Shown: piece after piece, positions 24,209 to 35,039 of the stretch
How the letters are laid out: every line of letters starts with the position of its first letter
Numbering within the stretch: the first letter of the stretch is position 1
Assembly: GCA_905147135.1 (NCBI GenBank)
Contig: LR990044.1
Location: forward strand, 11,846,122 to 11,910,121
Source of the DNA: Blastobasis lacticolella
Lineage: Eukaryota > Arthropoda > Insecta > Lepidoptera > Blastobasidae
Reading direction: 5' to 3'
DNA length: 64,000 nt
Translations under genes and position numbers: made by a program
Notes under the pieces: generated by a model
Databases searched by the model: none
What the model saw: the letters and a program-made list of their open reading frames with translations, nothing else
What the model was told of the DNA's origin: nothing

Positions 24209-27200
24209 TTTACATTATTAATAAAATAAGTAGGAACACATTTTTACCTTCAATTTCCATAATCCTAATAAGTTTCAGTGCTTACAACTTTAATCAGGCT
24301 TGTCAATAATTTTACAACCAGATCCCGGGCTTTAGACGCTGACCTCGGCCTTTATTCGGGTAATGTCAAACGAAATAACCCAGAACACATTTGCTTTTAG
24401 ATAAGCAGTAAATTTCGCTCACCCATTACGTCGGATGGGCTTTCCACTCGGTATTAATTGTTGTAAAATCACCTTCGCTCCGGGGGCACCGAACTGACCT
24501 TTCGCTCCGACCTTTCTGTGACCATAAACGCCAAGGAACAATATACTGGAACAGATGACCCAGGGTACTGGCGACCCTTACCAAATTCTTGGGTCGAAAC
24601 AGCCCCGATCGCCGCGCTGTCCATGCCCAGGCCCACCCCTGTCAAAGGCCACAGTGGACTCCCGGGGGAAATTATTGTCGGGATTTAAAGGGCATTGCTT
24701 ACGTGCACGCATAAAAAAAACATTGCACTTTTAATCGAACACATGCAGTACTCGGTAACTACGGTCACGTGGTCGTTCCCATACCTTGCGAGGCAATATA
24801 CACGTTTGATTGTAAATCGACATACGGTGAGCAAGTTCTAACGATATGAATACCGTATGCAGTCAGTCAATACCCGTTGCAGTTATATAATGGGCGGAAT
24901 ACAAAAGCAATTCCAAATAATTGTAAATCGATTGCGTGTTCGTATTTTATGCATCAACCACGCTAATGCCGGGAATTTTAAAGGCCCAGTAATTGTAATG
25001 TATGTCCTACAGAATTATGTAAATGGAATAATTCAGCTTGTAGCTACACGCAAACTTACGAAGTTTAAGGTGCCCTTTTAAATATATTTTACGATTGAGT
25101 AATAAAAATTGCGATATTTTATTCAACAGTGATCGATACAAAGATAATTATGATTACATACATACATAGTTTATCGTAAGTGTTCACTTATCGAACCGCA
25201 TAAATTTTAGCCCCACTCACTGTATGCATTCACACGCGTCCCATCGATAATTCGATTCACCCTGTATTATCGAAATTTGTTTTACGATCGCAGGCGCACT
25301 GCCGAACCAAATATTATTTACTCGCGTGGGATAAAATTGTCAATCAGGATCAAACAGTGCCCCACGCCCCACACGGCCCGCGTACTTCAAAACAACAAAT
25401 TCGCACCGACGCCTCTCCCGAAAAGTTTGCCTAAATCATTGTCAATTCCAATAAAATAAGCGAAATTAAATAAACAACCCCCGCCCAGATAAAAGGTCTA
25501 GACGTCGACTTAGACCGCACTTTTGATGGTGTCGTATTTTAAAAAGTTAGGGGGAAGTTGACACTTAGACGAATTTAACCTTCCATTGTATTAATTATTC
25601 AGGGCGGTGGCTCGTGTTTTAAGGTGCGCTCGCACGAGGGTAAAGGTAATTTGTTTTAAAAAAAGCGGAGAAAGAATTTAGGGAAGTTGCAGCGAATCCC
25701 GCGCACAATAGCCGCCCGCGAGGGAAGTTTAATAAAATTGTTTTGGAATGCAGCGCGGAACGAGATAAGTTCTACAACGGTGAGTGCCCTATCGATTCCG
25801 AACTTTTTATCGACTTAGTGGGTGTACTACAAACTGGAATATAAACAGCTGCATGGATACACCACAACCGTACATACTACCTATCTATATACAACAGCTG
25901 AATATGGTTTATAATTGTGTTCCTCACATTGTACTCGTATTTAATTCAATATTGGATCTCAAACTTATAGATACTTGTACATGTTGCATATCGGTTATTA
26001 TTATGAACCTCATCTTAATATCGTATTCTTTGCATAGGTAACATAAAAACGTCCGAGACATAATTAAGCCCAAGGAGGGGTACGTATCGGGACGGCGTGT
26101 AGGCACACAAAAGAATATTTCTACACCAATCTCATTTGTAGATACCGGGGGAGGCGCGTCCCGCCCGGGATACTTTAACTTTTCAATTGTAACTTTTGAT
26201 GGGTTTTCGAACGTAATAATAATCTGTACAGTACAACAGGATGGGGTGCGAGAACCAACGAGTGCTGCACAAAAGAATGCCAATTGCTATGCGGAAAATT
26301 GGGTTACAACTCCACTGTATTATTCACCTCTGTCTTCATTTCGATGCATTTTTATCGACACCCATTTCGAATGAGGAAGTGAAATGCGTTACAATCAGAT
26401 TTGTTCACGCGAAAAATGAGTATGAGCTTTTGACGCAAGACAGAAACAGCGTTGCGGCGCAAGAAGGAAAGGTTAACGCCGAGAATCGATGCTCGTTACC
26501 ATTCATTTGGGCGCGTAGACAAGCCGGGAACATTGAATTCTCGCGCACATTTCATGGTAGATAAAACTCATGAATCAGAAGTCCGTATGTGAAAGCGAAA
26601 GGAGGTAACGTTTCCTTAAAAAATCCAGTGCGCCTCGGCGGGACGCGAGTCGAATTTCCTGTCTGATATGAATCTTCCCTACTCGCTTTAAGGTGATGTA
26701 TTTTCCTATTTCTACCCTCTCGTCGGTTACTAACAGGTCTGTTTCTTCCCGACGTGTCCCGCCTTCGGAGGGCCCCCTCGTTAAATTGATTTTCAATTTG
26801 TTTGAAATGTGGTCCGCGGCGCGAGCAATGAGGAGGCGGAATAGCGGAAAATTATTCGACCGAACTTGCCCTTGATGAGATTGCAACCGAATTAGTCGTG
26901 TTGGGATAAACGCACTCCATTCGCAGCGGCTCTTTGCCCGCAGAGGAGCCGCGCCGGCGGTGGAGCCCGTGAAATTAGTTCCATTACGTGCGGACTCGTG
27001 CGATTCGTTACAGGGTACTCCGAGATTTATGCCGGATTAATAAACCAGCTCTACTTCTATGCATATTAGTTTTATGGTGACGACACATAAATACAAATCT
27101 TTTACGATCTCAAAAATATGGCCATCACGAATCCAATCTGCGAGAGATCAAAATTTATCCACGTAAGATGAAGCAAACGAGGTTTCGACATAAAAAATTC

Positions 27201-28640
27201 ATCACCAATGTAGCGAAACTCTCCCTCGTGACAAATAATAAATTTCTATTAACTCCTTGAGATGTTGCTCCCGTTTTATTGTCAAGTGATAGGGATTAAT
27301 TCATCTGACTTATAACTGCCATACATCTGCAGTCCCAAGACTGTGTGGGGTTGAAGGGGGGTGTATAAAATAAAGCTTCCTTGCGATTATATTAATACGT
27401 GGTAGGGGGTTAGAAATGACTCGCGGAGATGTTGTAAGCCGACTCAGTGGTGGGCTAAAGAGACGATTCCCTTCTGCCCCGAGGCTTGCACGAATAGTCT
27501 GGCCCTTTCTTAGGGTTTTTGACAGCGTAATATCCAATGTCAAAATAGATTTTACAACAAATTAAAGAAAGTTGAAGGGGCGAAACTTTATACCTAAGGG
27601 TGGCGGCTTGGTTTGAATAATCTCTACTCTATTATTTTCATTTACTTAATAACTTCAGTTGTGCCTGAATTTAATAGTTTAGTGTTTTATTTTAGGTATA
27701 ATTACAAATATAAATACTTAACCTACCTTACCTTTTTACCTTTTGTAAAAAAATTAATTAGAAGACGAAATGAGCTTGAAATAACTTTTAAAACGTTTGA
27801 TACTGATCTTTACGAAAATTGTGTACTCATATTGCGAGACATTAAATACGATGTCTTGATAGCAATCGAAGCCAAAACAACGGTAAGTCGGGCCCCCTGA
27901 GTTACCCTGATTAATTTCAAATGATATTTGATATGTTCATCTGACGGCGAGGGAGGCCTGACAAATGGTCAGATTTTCATGTCTCGAGGTCGCAGAGGGG
28001 AGACCATTAAACGACTTCGGCATTAGATCGGATTAATTTCCCATCTTCGACTTAGCGTTCAACAAACCTACAGAGCGACTTCCTATAGTATTAAATATTT
28101 ATACACCACGGTGATTGTCAAAAGCAATGAATGGTGAAGAACAATCAGCCAAGAATAAAGATAAAAATTTTATGGACTGTATGCAAGGAGTTCCAAAAGT
28201 TTGCTCCCATTTGCTAATCACATTGAACAACACAGAATAAGTTAAAGCGATACACGAGTCTATTAAATACACAAAGGAAATGTTTGCGAATTCTAAAGCC
28301 GAGCGGAGCGGGGAACGCGGAAAAACTCGTTTAAGACGAATAATAAATAAAAAGTAAAATTCAAAGAAGCAGGCGGACTCGGCTCGTAAGCACATAATGT
28401 CACATATTTTTTCCTTAACGCGGATGATACGAGATGAGGCGTTATTTGAAAAATTTTAAATTCAACGCTCGGAGACGTTTTTTGTACGACCGTAGACGGA
28501 ACGATTATACAATAAAATGGGAAATATCTCATAATAAGCAACGAGGCGACAATAAAGCGATGCAAAAAGAAAACGATGAAATGGTCTTGGAAATGCTTGG
28601 GAGTGTGCAAGAATCAACGACTGCGCCTCGACTCGGAACA
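24209..28640. other. Unique noncoding sequence
   Basis: No gene or repeat family recognised. 24300-24680 and 25600-27060 are GC-richer unique islands. An ORF at 27613-27900 ends near AACGGTAAGTC, a donor-like word, but its protein is low-complexity and unrecognised, so I do not call it an exon. Confidence 0.4.
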
Positions 28641-29170
28641 TTTCAGGGGCTTATTCAGAACTCAGTCGTTCCCTCAATTCACTTATTTTTCACATACAAA
28701 TTTTAGAATTCGTTTAGCTTGAATAAATACTTGTTCAAATCTTAATATAATTGCAGGGCGGAAAATAAACCGATACGTAGCTAAATGTGTTGTAATTGTA
28801 GGTTAGCCGTATAGTTTAAAGCTGTGCTATGGGAATTACTAATCAGCTTAATTTCTTAAAACAATAGCCATTCCCCACCAAAGCTGTGCCGTTTACTCTT
28901 AATTATTAATAAACTTCATTTCTTGAAATTTCAAGGACTAATTCAAAAGAGAGAGAGATTTGTAGCAAGTGGACCAATGTTGTTTCGGGGTACTCGTGCA
29001 GGGAAAAGGCGTGTTGTTGTGTATGTAGAGGTATGTGTTCATATGAACACATACCTCTACATATATTTGAGATTTCTCAAATCGTTCTCTCAATTCGCCT
29101 ATTTAAATATGTGTTTTGGGAATTTTTAATCTTCATTTCTTAAAATAACGGCCAACGCCCACCAAGTCAA
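28641..29170 (+). repeat. Diverged tandem duplication
   Basis: Three blocks recur in the same order. TTTCAGGGGCTTATTCA (28641-) matches TTTCAAGGACTAATTCA (28929-). TCGTTCCCTCAATTCACTTA matches TCGTTCTCTCAATTCGCCTA. GGGAATT followed by CTTAATTTCTTAAAA and CCCACCAA (about 28830-28880) matches a segment at about 29118-29160. The second copy carries about 110 bp of extra sequence, which includes the palindrome at 29022-29063. Confidence 0.5.
29022..29063. repeat. Perfect 42-bp palindrome without spacer
   Basis: The two 21-bp arms are exact reverse complements and meet at CATATG with no loop (TATGTAGAGGTATGTG on the left end). Such a sequence could extrude a cruciform, and is otherwise rare in eukaryotic DNA because it is unstable. 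Confidence 0.95.
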
Positions 29171-29612
29171 GCATATGGTTCAAGATCTTCTTGGCGGTTT
29201 GGGCTAGCTTACGCCTATGTTATCGTAGGAATAATAACTTTATGAATATCTTATTGTGGAGGTGGACCCAAATTGAGAAGAAGCTTACCTAGTCGTCATT
29301 TGCTCTGCAGAAAGCATTTTTGCTCGGATTTACTCAGCCATTCGCAAACAATTTTAATTGGGTTTTTCGTGCCTGTACAAACTTGTACCTTGTACCGTCC
29401 ACCAACGAAATACATTTTCATAAAATTTTCATAACGCCATTGTTGCTTCGAGAATGTTTCGATTTAATTAATTCGACAGCGTTTTTCGTTTTCTGTCTCT
29501 GATGGCATTTGTATAGTTATTTTCAGAGTATTCCGAGATCGTACATCATTGTGACTATCTATCTTTTGATACTGATATCCATATTACCTCCTATGAGTAT
29601 ACTCGGCATGTT
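29171..29612. other. Spacer
   Basis: No gene or repeat recognised. Confidence 0.45.
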
Positions 29613-29982
29613 AGCGTCGGTGGCCGAGTGGTTAGGATATCCGACTCGTAAGCGAGAGGTACCGGGATCGAATCAAGCTGTGGCTGTGTTCCAATGACTC
29701 TTTTCTGAGTTATGTACATTAGTTGAATGCTAACCGCTGCCCTTACGGTAATTGACAACATCGTGATAAAACCTGCACAGGCGACTGAATGTGGTTACAC
29801 ATTCAGTCGCCTGTGCATGATCCAATCTGGTCAGTTTCCCCAGGTAGCAGGGTCACGGAGGTCTGATGGCAGTCGCTCCACTGTAATTGTCAAATCTGCC
29901 AAATCCTGGATCATGGCCAAGGCGGACCCCGGACCCTCGTGCGCGTGAGCACAACCGGGACGTTAACGCCAAGATGATTTTT
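29613..29982 (+). mobile_element. tRNA-derived SINE, family A, best-preserved head
   Basis: The head starts GCGTCGGTGGCC. The A box TGGCCGAGTGG (29621-29631) fits the RNA polymerase III consensus, and the B-box-like GGGATCGAATC lies at 29664-29674. The body continues with TTTTCTGAGTTATGTACATT, GTGATAAAACCTGCAC, TGGCAGTCGCTCCACTGTAA and ATCCTGGATCATGGCCAAGG, ending GCCAAGATGATTTTT. Copies in this window are at 13450-13785, 22416-22655, 6279-6547 and 55495-55612. Inside it, 29774-29817 is a perfect inverted repeat absent from sister copies. Confidence 0.85.
29774..29817. repeat. 20-bp inverted repeat, 4-nt loop, within SINE
   Basis: The arm TGCACAGGCGACTGAATGTG (29774-29793) is followed by GTTA and then its exact reverse complement (29798-29817). 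In the copies at 22416-22655 and 6279-6547 the same segment is present once and continues into TAACCATGATCC instead, so the right arm is derived. Confidence 0.95.
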
Positions 29983-32900
29983 GTATAGTACTACTACTTA
30001 AATCATGCTTTAACGCACAATTTTTTACTTTTACGTTTCCTTACACAAAGTGGCAGGTGGTTAGCTTGGTAACGCTATTTCCCATCTCGGAGACAATTTG
30101 CATACGTCATGTTTATCATTTCGCCAAATGAGAGCCGTTAAATGAAACCATCAGCGCACGCGTCATCACCATCAGTCGCGCAAAGTGGCGACTTTAGTAA
30201 TGACGGCAAACACGTAAGGTAATGACAGTTGAAGGCGATAATGCAAGGACTTGCCATTACGCCACGCGTACGTAGATGACGTTGTTTGGAGTGCCATTGC
30301 TGTGAAGTAGCGCCGCCTTTTGTAGGTGATTTTTTGAATTTCGTATTACACGAATGACTATTAACTAAACTCAGTTTGTCATTAATTCCGGCTTGTTTGA
30401 CGGTAGTAGTAAAAAAATTACTAGAGTTCGAAAATAATTACTAATCAGTGCCGATTCATCACTATTTGATTAAACTAGCTAGCTGAAAAATTTAAATAAA
30501 AATCTCTTTGAAAGTCTTCTTAAGCATCTTACTTCTAACATCCCTCTGTTTACGGTGGGAGTTCAAAATAATGAAATATTTTGAATTTCGAAGCAATTTA
30601 AGTTCTAAAAGTTCTTAGTCATCCCTAAATAACAACTCTAATCTATGGAAAAAATGTTCGTTCATTTGTCGACATTAGGTTTTTTTGGTAATGGCTAGAA
30701 AACGGGGGTTTTAATAAATGTCCCTCGTTTCCTCCCCAGACCAGGGTTTAAAAAGCACGTGAGTCAGGAGTCAGTGGAAATGAGCCGTCCTGGTAAGGCT
30801 TAGGGGGACGCGTGATTTCGCGACGAAAGAGAGATATAAAAAGTCTGTAAATTATGGACAAGTTCTATTGAGAACGAAATTTGAAACACATTTTTTTTTT
30901 GTCATTGGTATTATAAGTGGCTTGCATTTGACCTCAACTCACCTAGAAGAAAGCGAAGATGAGGTCGAAGATGTAGCATACGTGCCTAGAAGATACCTAA
31001 TCACTCTTGACTTGAAGACCCCAAGGTTATACTTATTGGGGAGCAGTGACTCTAAAATCATGATAGATAACTTACAAAAGCAAAGTTATATAAACAAATA
31101 ATATATTAAGAAAACATTATTATTCGCAATAGTAATCCCAGCACTGGATATTTAATATAGGACCTCGCAATGTCCTATTCGTATTGTATTTGATTTGTAA
31201 AAATGGGAATAATAGGAAGGCTCGCGGCGGCGGCGCCCGCGACTGCAACATTTGGTGCACACTCCCGCGTATTCCTCGGGGCATTCCCTCCCCACTCATT
31301 ACGGCCGATAGTTATTACTGTCATTTTTCAACTCGTTATTTACTCTGAGGAGAGCTGATAGCGCGACATTTGCTCGCAAAGACCCAGCTTCGAGATTAGG
31401 GTGAAGGATTTTGGGGGATTTTCGTAGGCTCGCAAGAAAATTGAAAATAGCCCTTTAAAGCACGTGGCGTTGCCCCCTGTTTACTCGCGGAGATTCGACC
31501 CCGATAAACCGAAGACGAAATGTAATTACGACCGAACGATACAGCCCGTTTAGCTTAATCCCCGCCGAGTGGCAAGCAAACACTTTTATCCCTGAAACTT
31601 TTCAGAATGTATATTTCACCTCCACAAATCCAAGGTAACTAACTCATCGCAGTTTCAAAAGAACGTACTTACTTAACTAATGAGAATGTTCCGAGGAGAA
31701 AACTTTATCAAAATGTCGCTGGGTGATAACGGTTAAAATGTCATCTTGATAACGAGAAATGAGAAAAGTTACAACAAGTTTTATGAAGCACCGACTTTTA
31801 TGACGTCTTATGAGACGTTGACAAAATAATCCTAGAGTCAGGAAATTTAGGTCGGTATTTAAAAAAACATGGCAATCAAAAGAAAAGGGGATATTTTTAC
31901 ACATGTTGTATGTTCGATAGATATGAAGCAAAATATAACTTCATTACAGCATGACAACAATCAAACATCAAGGCTTTTGATCAAGAGATGTTAAACAGAC
32001 ACCCAAGCTTTCGCGTGTATTGTATTCGAAGAAAAATCCTTATTAAGGGAGTAAAATCGTTACAATTCTACTTTGTGTATAGAACAAACTTTTCGGCCCA
32101 TCAGTTACCCGCAGGGCTGTCAACTGGCGATTTTAAAAAGACAAGGCGCGCGCGTCGTCTTGAAATCTCTGTCGAAATTCAGAGTTCATTGGTACATTAA
32201 TTATTCTTAAAAGCCTCTCGGGTTACTCGATGGTGGCGTCACTTTGTCAAACATCAATTACGTTTTGACAATGATCTACGATGAAACGGATGACCGGGCA
32301 AATCGGCGCGTTCGCCAGGCGCAAGGGGGCGACGAAGTTCTAATTTCCAGCGGTGAACTCTCAATAACTTTTTAAGGTAATGTAAACAAGTATTTTAAAA
32401 ATAGATTTATGTCTTTGCGTATTTTCGAATTTGCTTCTAAGTGTATTTTATTAGAAATTACTCAAAAATTGTGAGACAGACACGGTGCGTGGGCAGCAAC
32501 GAGGTGGAACGCCGGTCTAGTGGGGTCGCGACAGCCCATTTGATGTGGGCAGCTCAAAACCGATCATTGTGGAGGTTTAAGAATGATTTGCGTTGAATAT
32601 AAATAGATTCTACAAGGAGCTTTCTATATTCATTAATACGTTCAGCATATTACTAGAGGGCTTCGCCATACCTAATCTTCTCGTTTGTTAATTGGGATGA
32701 AAAAAGAAAATGCGGGATGAAAAGCCAATGGAAATAGAGTTCGTAGCTGGCATGACTTGAGCATTAGGTAATCACGAACCTTGTACGATTCCCATATGTG
32801 GTTAGTGCTATGATCAATATCGTCATCCTATACGATCAATCCTGGGGCAAGGGTCTTTTTTCCTACTCTTCCTCTTCCATTTCAAATATTTATACGCTGT

Positions 32901-34988
32901 CATACACCACACAACCGGTTTTCGCAAACAACTTCAACTAAAGTTAACATTTTCTAATTACTGACATTTACGAGTACACCAATTACACGTTGTGTTGGCC
33001 AACTCCGTCGATAACAATACACTTACAACAATCAACATCTAATTCTTGCTTTTCAATTTCAGCTTTAGAAATTCAGTAGTTTCGTGACAGTAAATGCGGG
33101 AAAAGTGTTCATCGGCCACTGCAATTGCACGTCTAGACGTTGCCGCGTCAATAAGTAATGATTACGCGGTATCGGCGCCTATTAGCCTCCTATAGCCCCG
33201 CAGAAATATGATACGAGCATTTACAAAAGGCCACATAATGGATTCGCGGCCACTCCGGATTAGGTTTGTAAATATTTTATGAGAGTTGCGCGGGAGAGCG
33301 CGGCTGATTGACGGCGGCGTTCCCCCGTGGCTTTGCGGGGAAATGAGTGCAGTTTCGAGCCATTTGCGTCCACCGTCTGTTGCGGACGTCTCTTGCAGCA
33401 TTTGGAATTGTATTATTTCGAATAATACACTTTATGGGGGTTTGGACTTGGCTGCAAGGTGGTTTGAGCTGTGTTGCGCGGGCTGGGCTTAACAGCGCGT
33501 TGGTTGAGTCGGGCAAAGTCAATTCATGGCGCCGCTGCAATCCCTGTTCAGTCGGGATGTACAGCGCGGCCTGAGTTTGATACTCAGACAGTCTCATAAG
33601 CTAAATGTTTTATTATCATTTTAATTGAAAAATAATATATATAATATTAGGAAACATGTTTACCCAAAACGTATATCGGATGAAAACTGATGATAATTAA
33701 GTAACATTATTTATTTTATTTATTTGATATACCATCGATAGTAACACAGTACAATAAAAACAATAGTAATACATGTTCTAGACAGCGCGAACTATCTTTA
33801 TAGGTATACACAGCATTTACTTAACATATCACATCATGGAAGCAAACCCCTATATTTATTTTTTATATATGAGTATCCACAGCCATCACTTCAGCTTTAT
33901 CACCACGTAACAGATACTACATATTATATAGTGATTCGACAAATCTAATCATGATCATGTTAACGGTCTGTCCCGGCCCCTGACAGGGTAAGCTCTTCTA
34001 GTAGGAAAACATTTTTGATCTACTTAAATAGCTTTCATTAATAATTTATGCTGTTTTGGCTTTTCACTCGTATGTGCGGTGACTACCGTCGAACCCACAA
34101 CACCCGTTAGGCATTCACCAGAGCCTCGCCAGTTTGTCAGCAGACCACTAGCAGGTGACGTTGACTTGGTCCAATGAGAAGGAGGTTAGGTAGGGCCCTA
34201 CACCTTCTCATCATTCTGTAGAATAACCTGCTTCAAAATTTGATGAAATATTTACATGATTTCAAGTAATCCATCATAGTTTAATAAAGTCCTAGCAATA
34301 TCCCATAGATGAAGTCCAATGTGCATCACACCTCAGGCGGTTAGGTAGAGCGCTCGCGTCTGCAGATATGTAAGCAATTAATTACGTAGAAACCGTACAG
34401 TGTATCGGCGGGTATTACTTAGTCCGAGTAATAGCGCATGAGACTCAGCTGCAAGCTGCGACTAACTGCCAACTAGTTTGTAGTTGCAAAGTGCCTCTAA
34501 ATTGAACACCTGAATGGGTTTCGGTACCCGGGGCGCGGGCCGGCCCTAAAACTCGGCAAATTAATCAACATTTAATTCCATATCGCACGGTGCGAGACAG
34601 AGCTGCAGCCGCGTGGGACTCCTCGGAAATTAGCCGCAGCATTACCCGCCGGATCCGGGCCGCGCTGCAAAATATGCAAATGAGGAGGCGACTCATTTGA
34701 CGAATTTTAATGGATATTTAACTGTGTTAATTATAAAGTTCCAACTTGACTTAATTCGGCAGAAACGTTGCGGTACTGAACGCTAACTCGGGAATGTATG
34801 TTTAAAGAGATTTCGGTGTGCGGCCACGTGGAAAATGCTCCGCTCTGGAACACCCAGTCCGCTGCGTCTGGGCTGGGTGGGCGCCGGCGTAGGTTGCGGA
34901 TCGGTCGGTCCGCATTGTCGGCGCGTCGGTGCGGTACAAATAGTTTACGATGCCGATTTCAAAGCTAGGCGTATCAATTAAAGCTTAC
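29983..34988. other. Unique noncoding sequence
   Basis: No gene or repeat family recognised. 31190-31600, 33110-33560 and 34500-34960 are GC-richer islands; the last contains the octamer ATGCAAAT followed by GAGG at 34674. If the minus-strand gene model is right, this stretch is intronic. Confidence 0.4.
34674..34681 (+). promoter_or_regulatory. POU-type octamer ATGCAAAT
   Basis: Exact octamer inside a GC-rich island, followed by GAG. The same 11-bp string ATGCAAATGAG occurs at 45265-45275 in another island. This is motif-level evidence only. Confidence 0.25.
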
Positions 34989-35039
34989 CTGACCTTTGTC
35001 TCAGCTGGTCTCGTAGGAATTTGTTATTGTTATTCTTAC
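34989..35039 (-). other. Candidate recursive splice site with 51-nt exon
   Basis: On the minus strand, TTTTTATTTTCTATTTCAG ends at 35040, with branch-point-like TTAAT words about 20-30 nt upstream, and GTAAGA follows at once (35039). A second donor, TCAG/GTAAGC, lies at 34989/34988. Abutting polypyrimidine-CAG and GTAAG is the known pattern of recursive splice sites in long insect introns, where a downstream donor often defines a small exon. Alternatively the 51 nt are a true mini-exon: read as 2 nt, 16 codons, 1 nt, they encode K-N-N-N-N-K-F-L-R-D-Q-L-R-Q-R-S without a stop, and the phase (1-1) fits the exon ending at 60155, 25.1 kb upstream. Splice strength is judged by eye, and no transcript was seen. 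Confidence 0.5.

Noticed and set aside
27613..27900. ORF ending at a GTAAGT word as a possible plus-strand exon
   Set aside because: The protein is low-complexity (Tyr/Lys/Leu-rich), the acceptor is ambiguous and nothing recognisable is encoded.
29613..29690. Possible tRNA gene with A and B boxes
   Set aside because: The same head plus a long shared body recurs at 13450-13785, and the body recurs in three more places. It is a SINE head, and the cloverleaf is incomplete.
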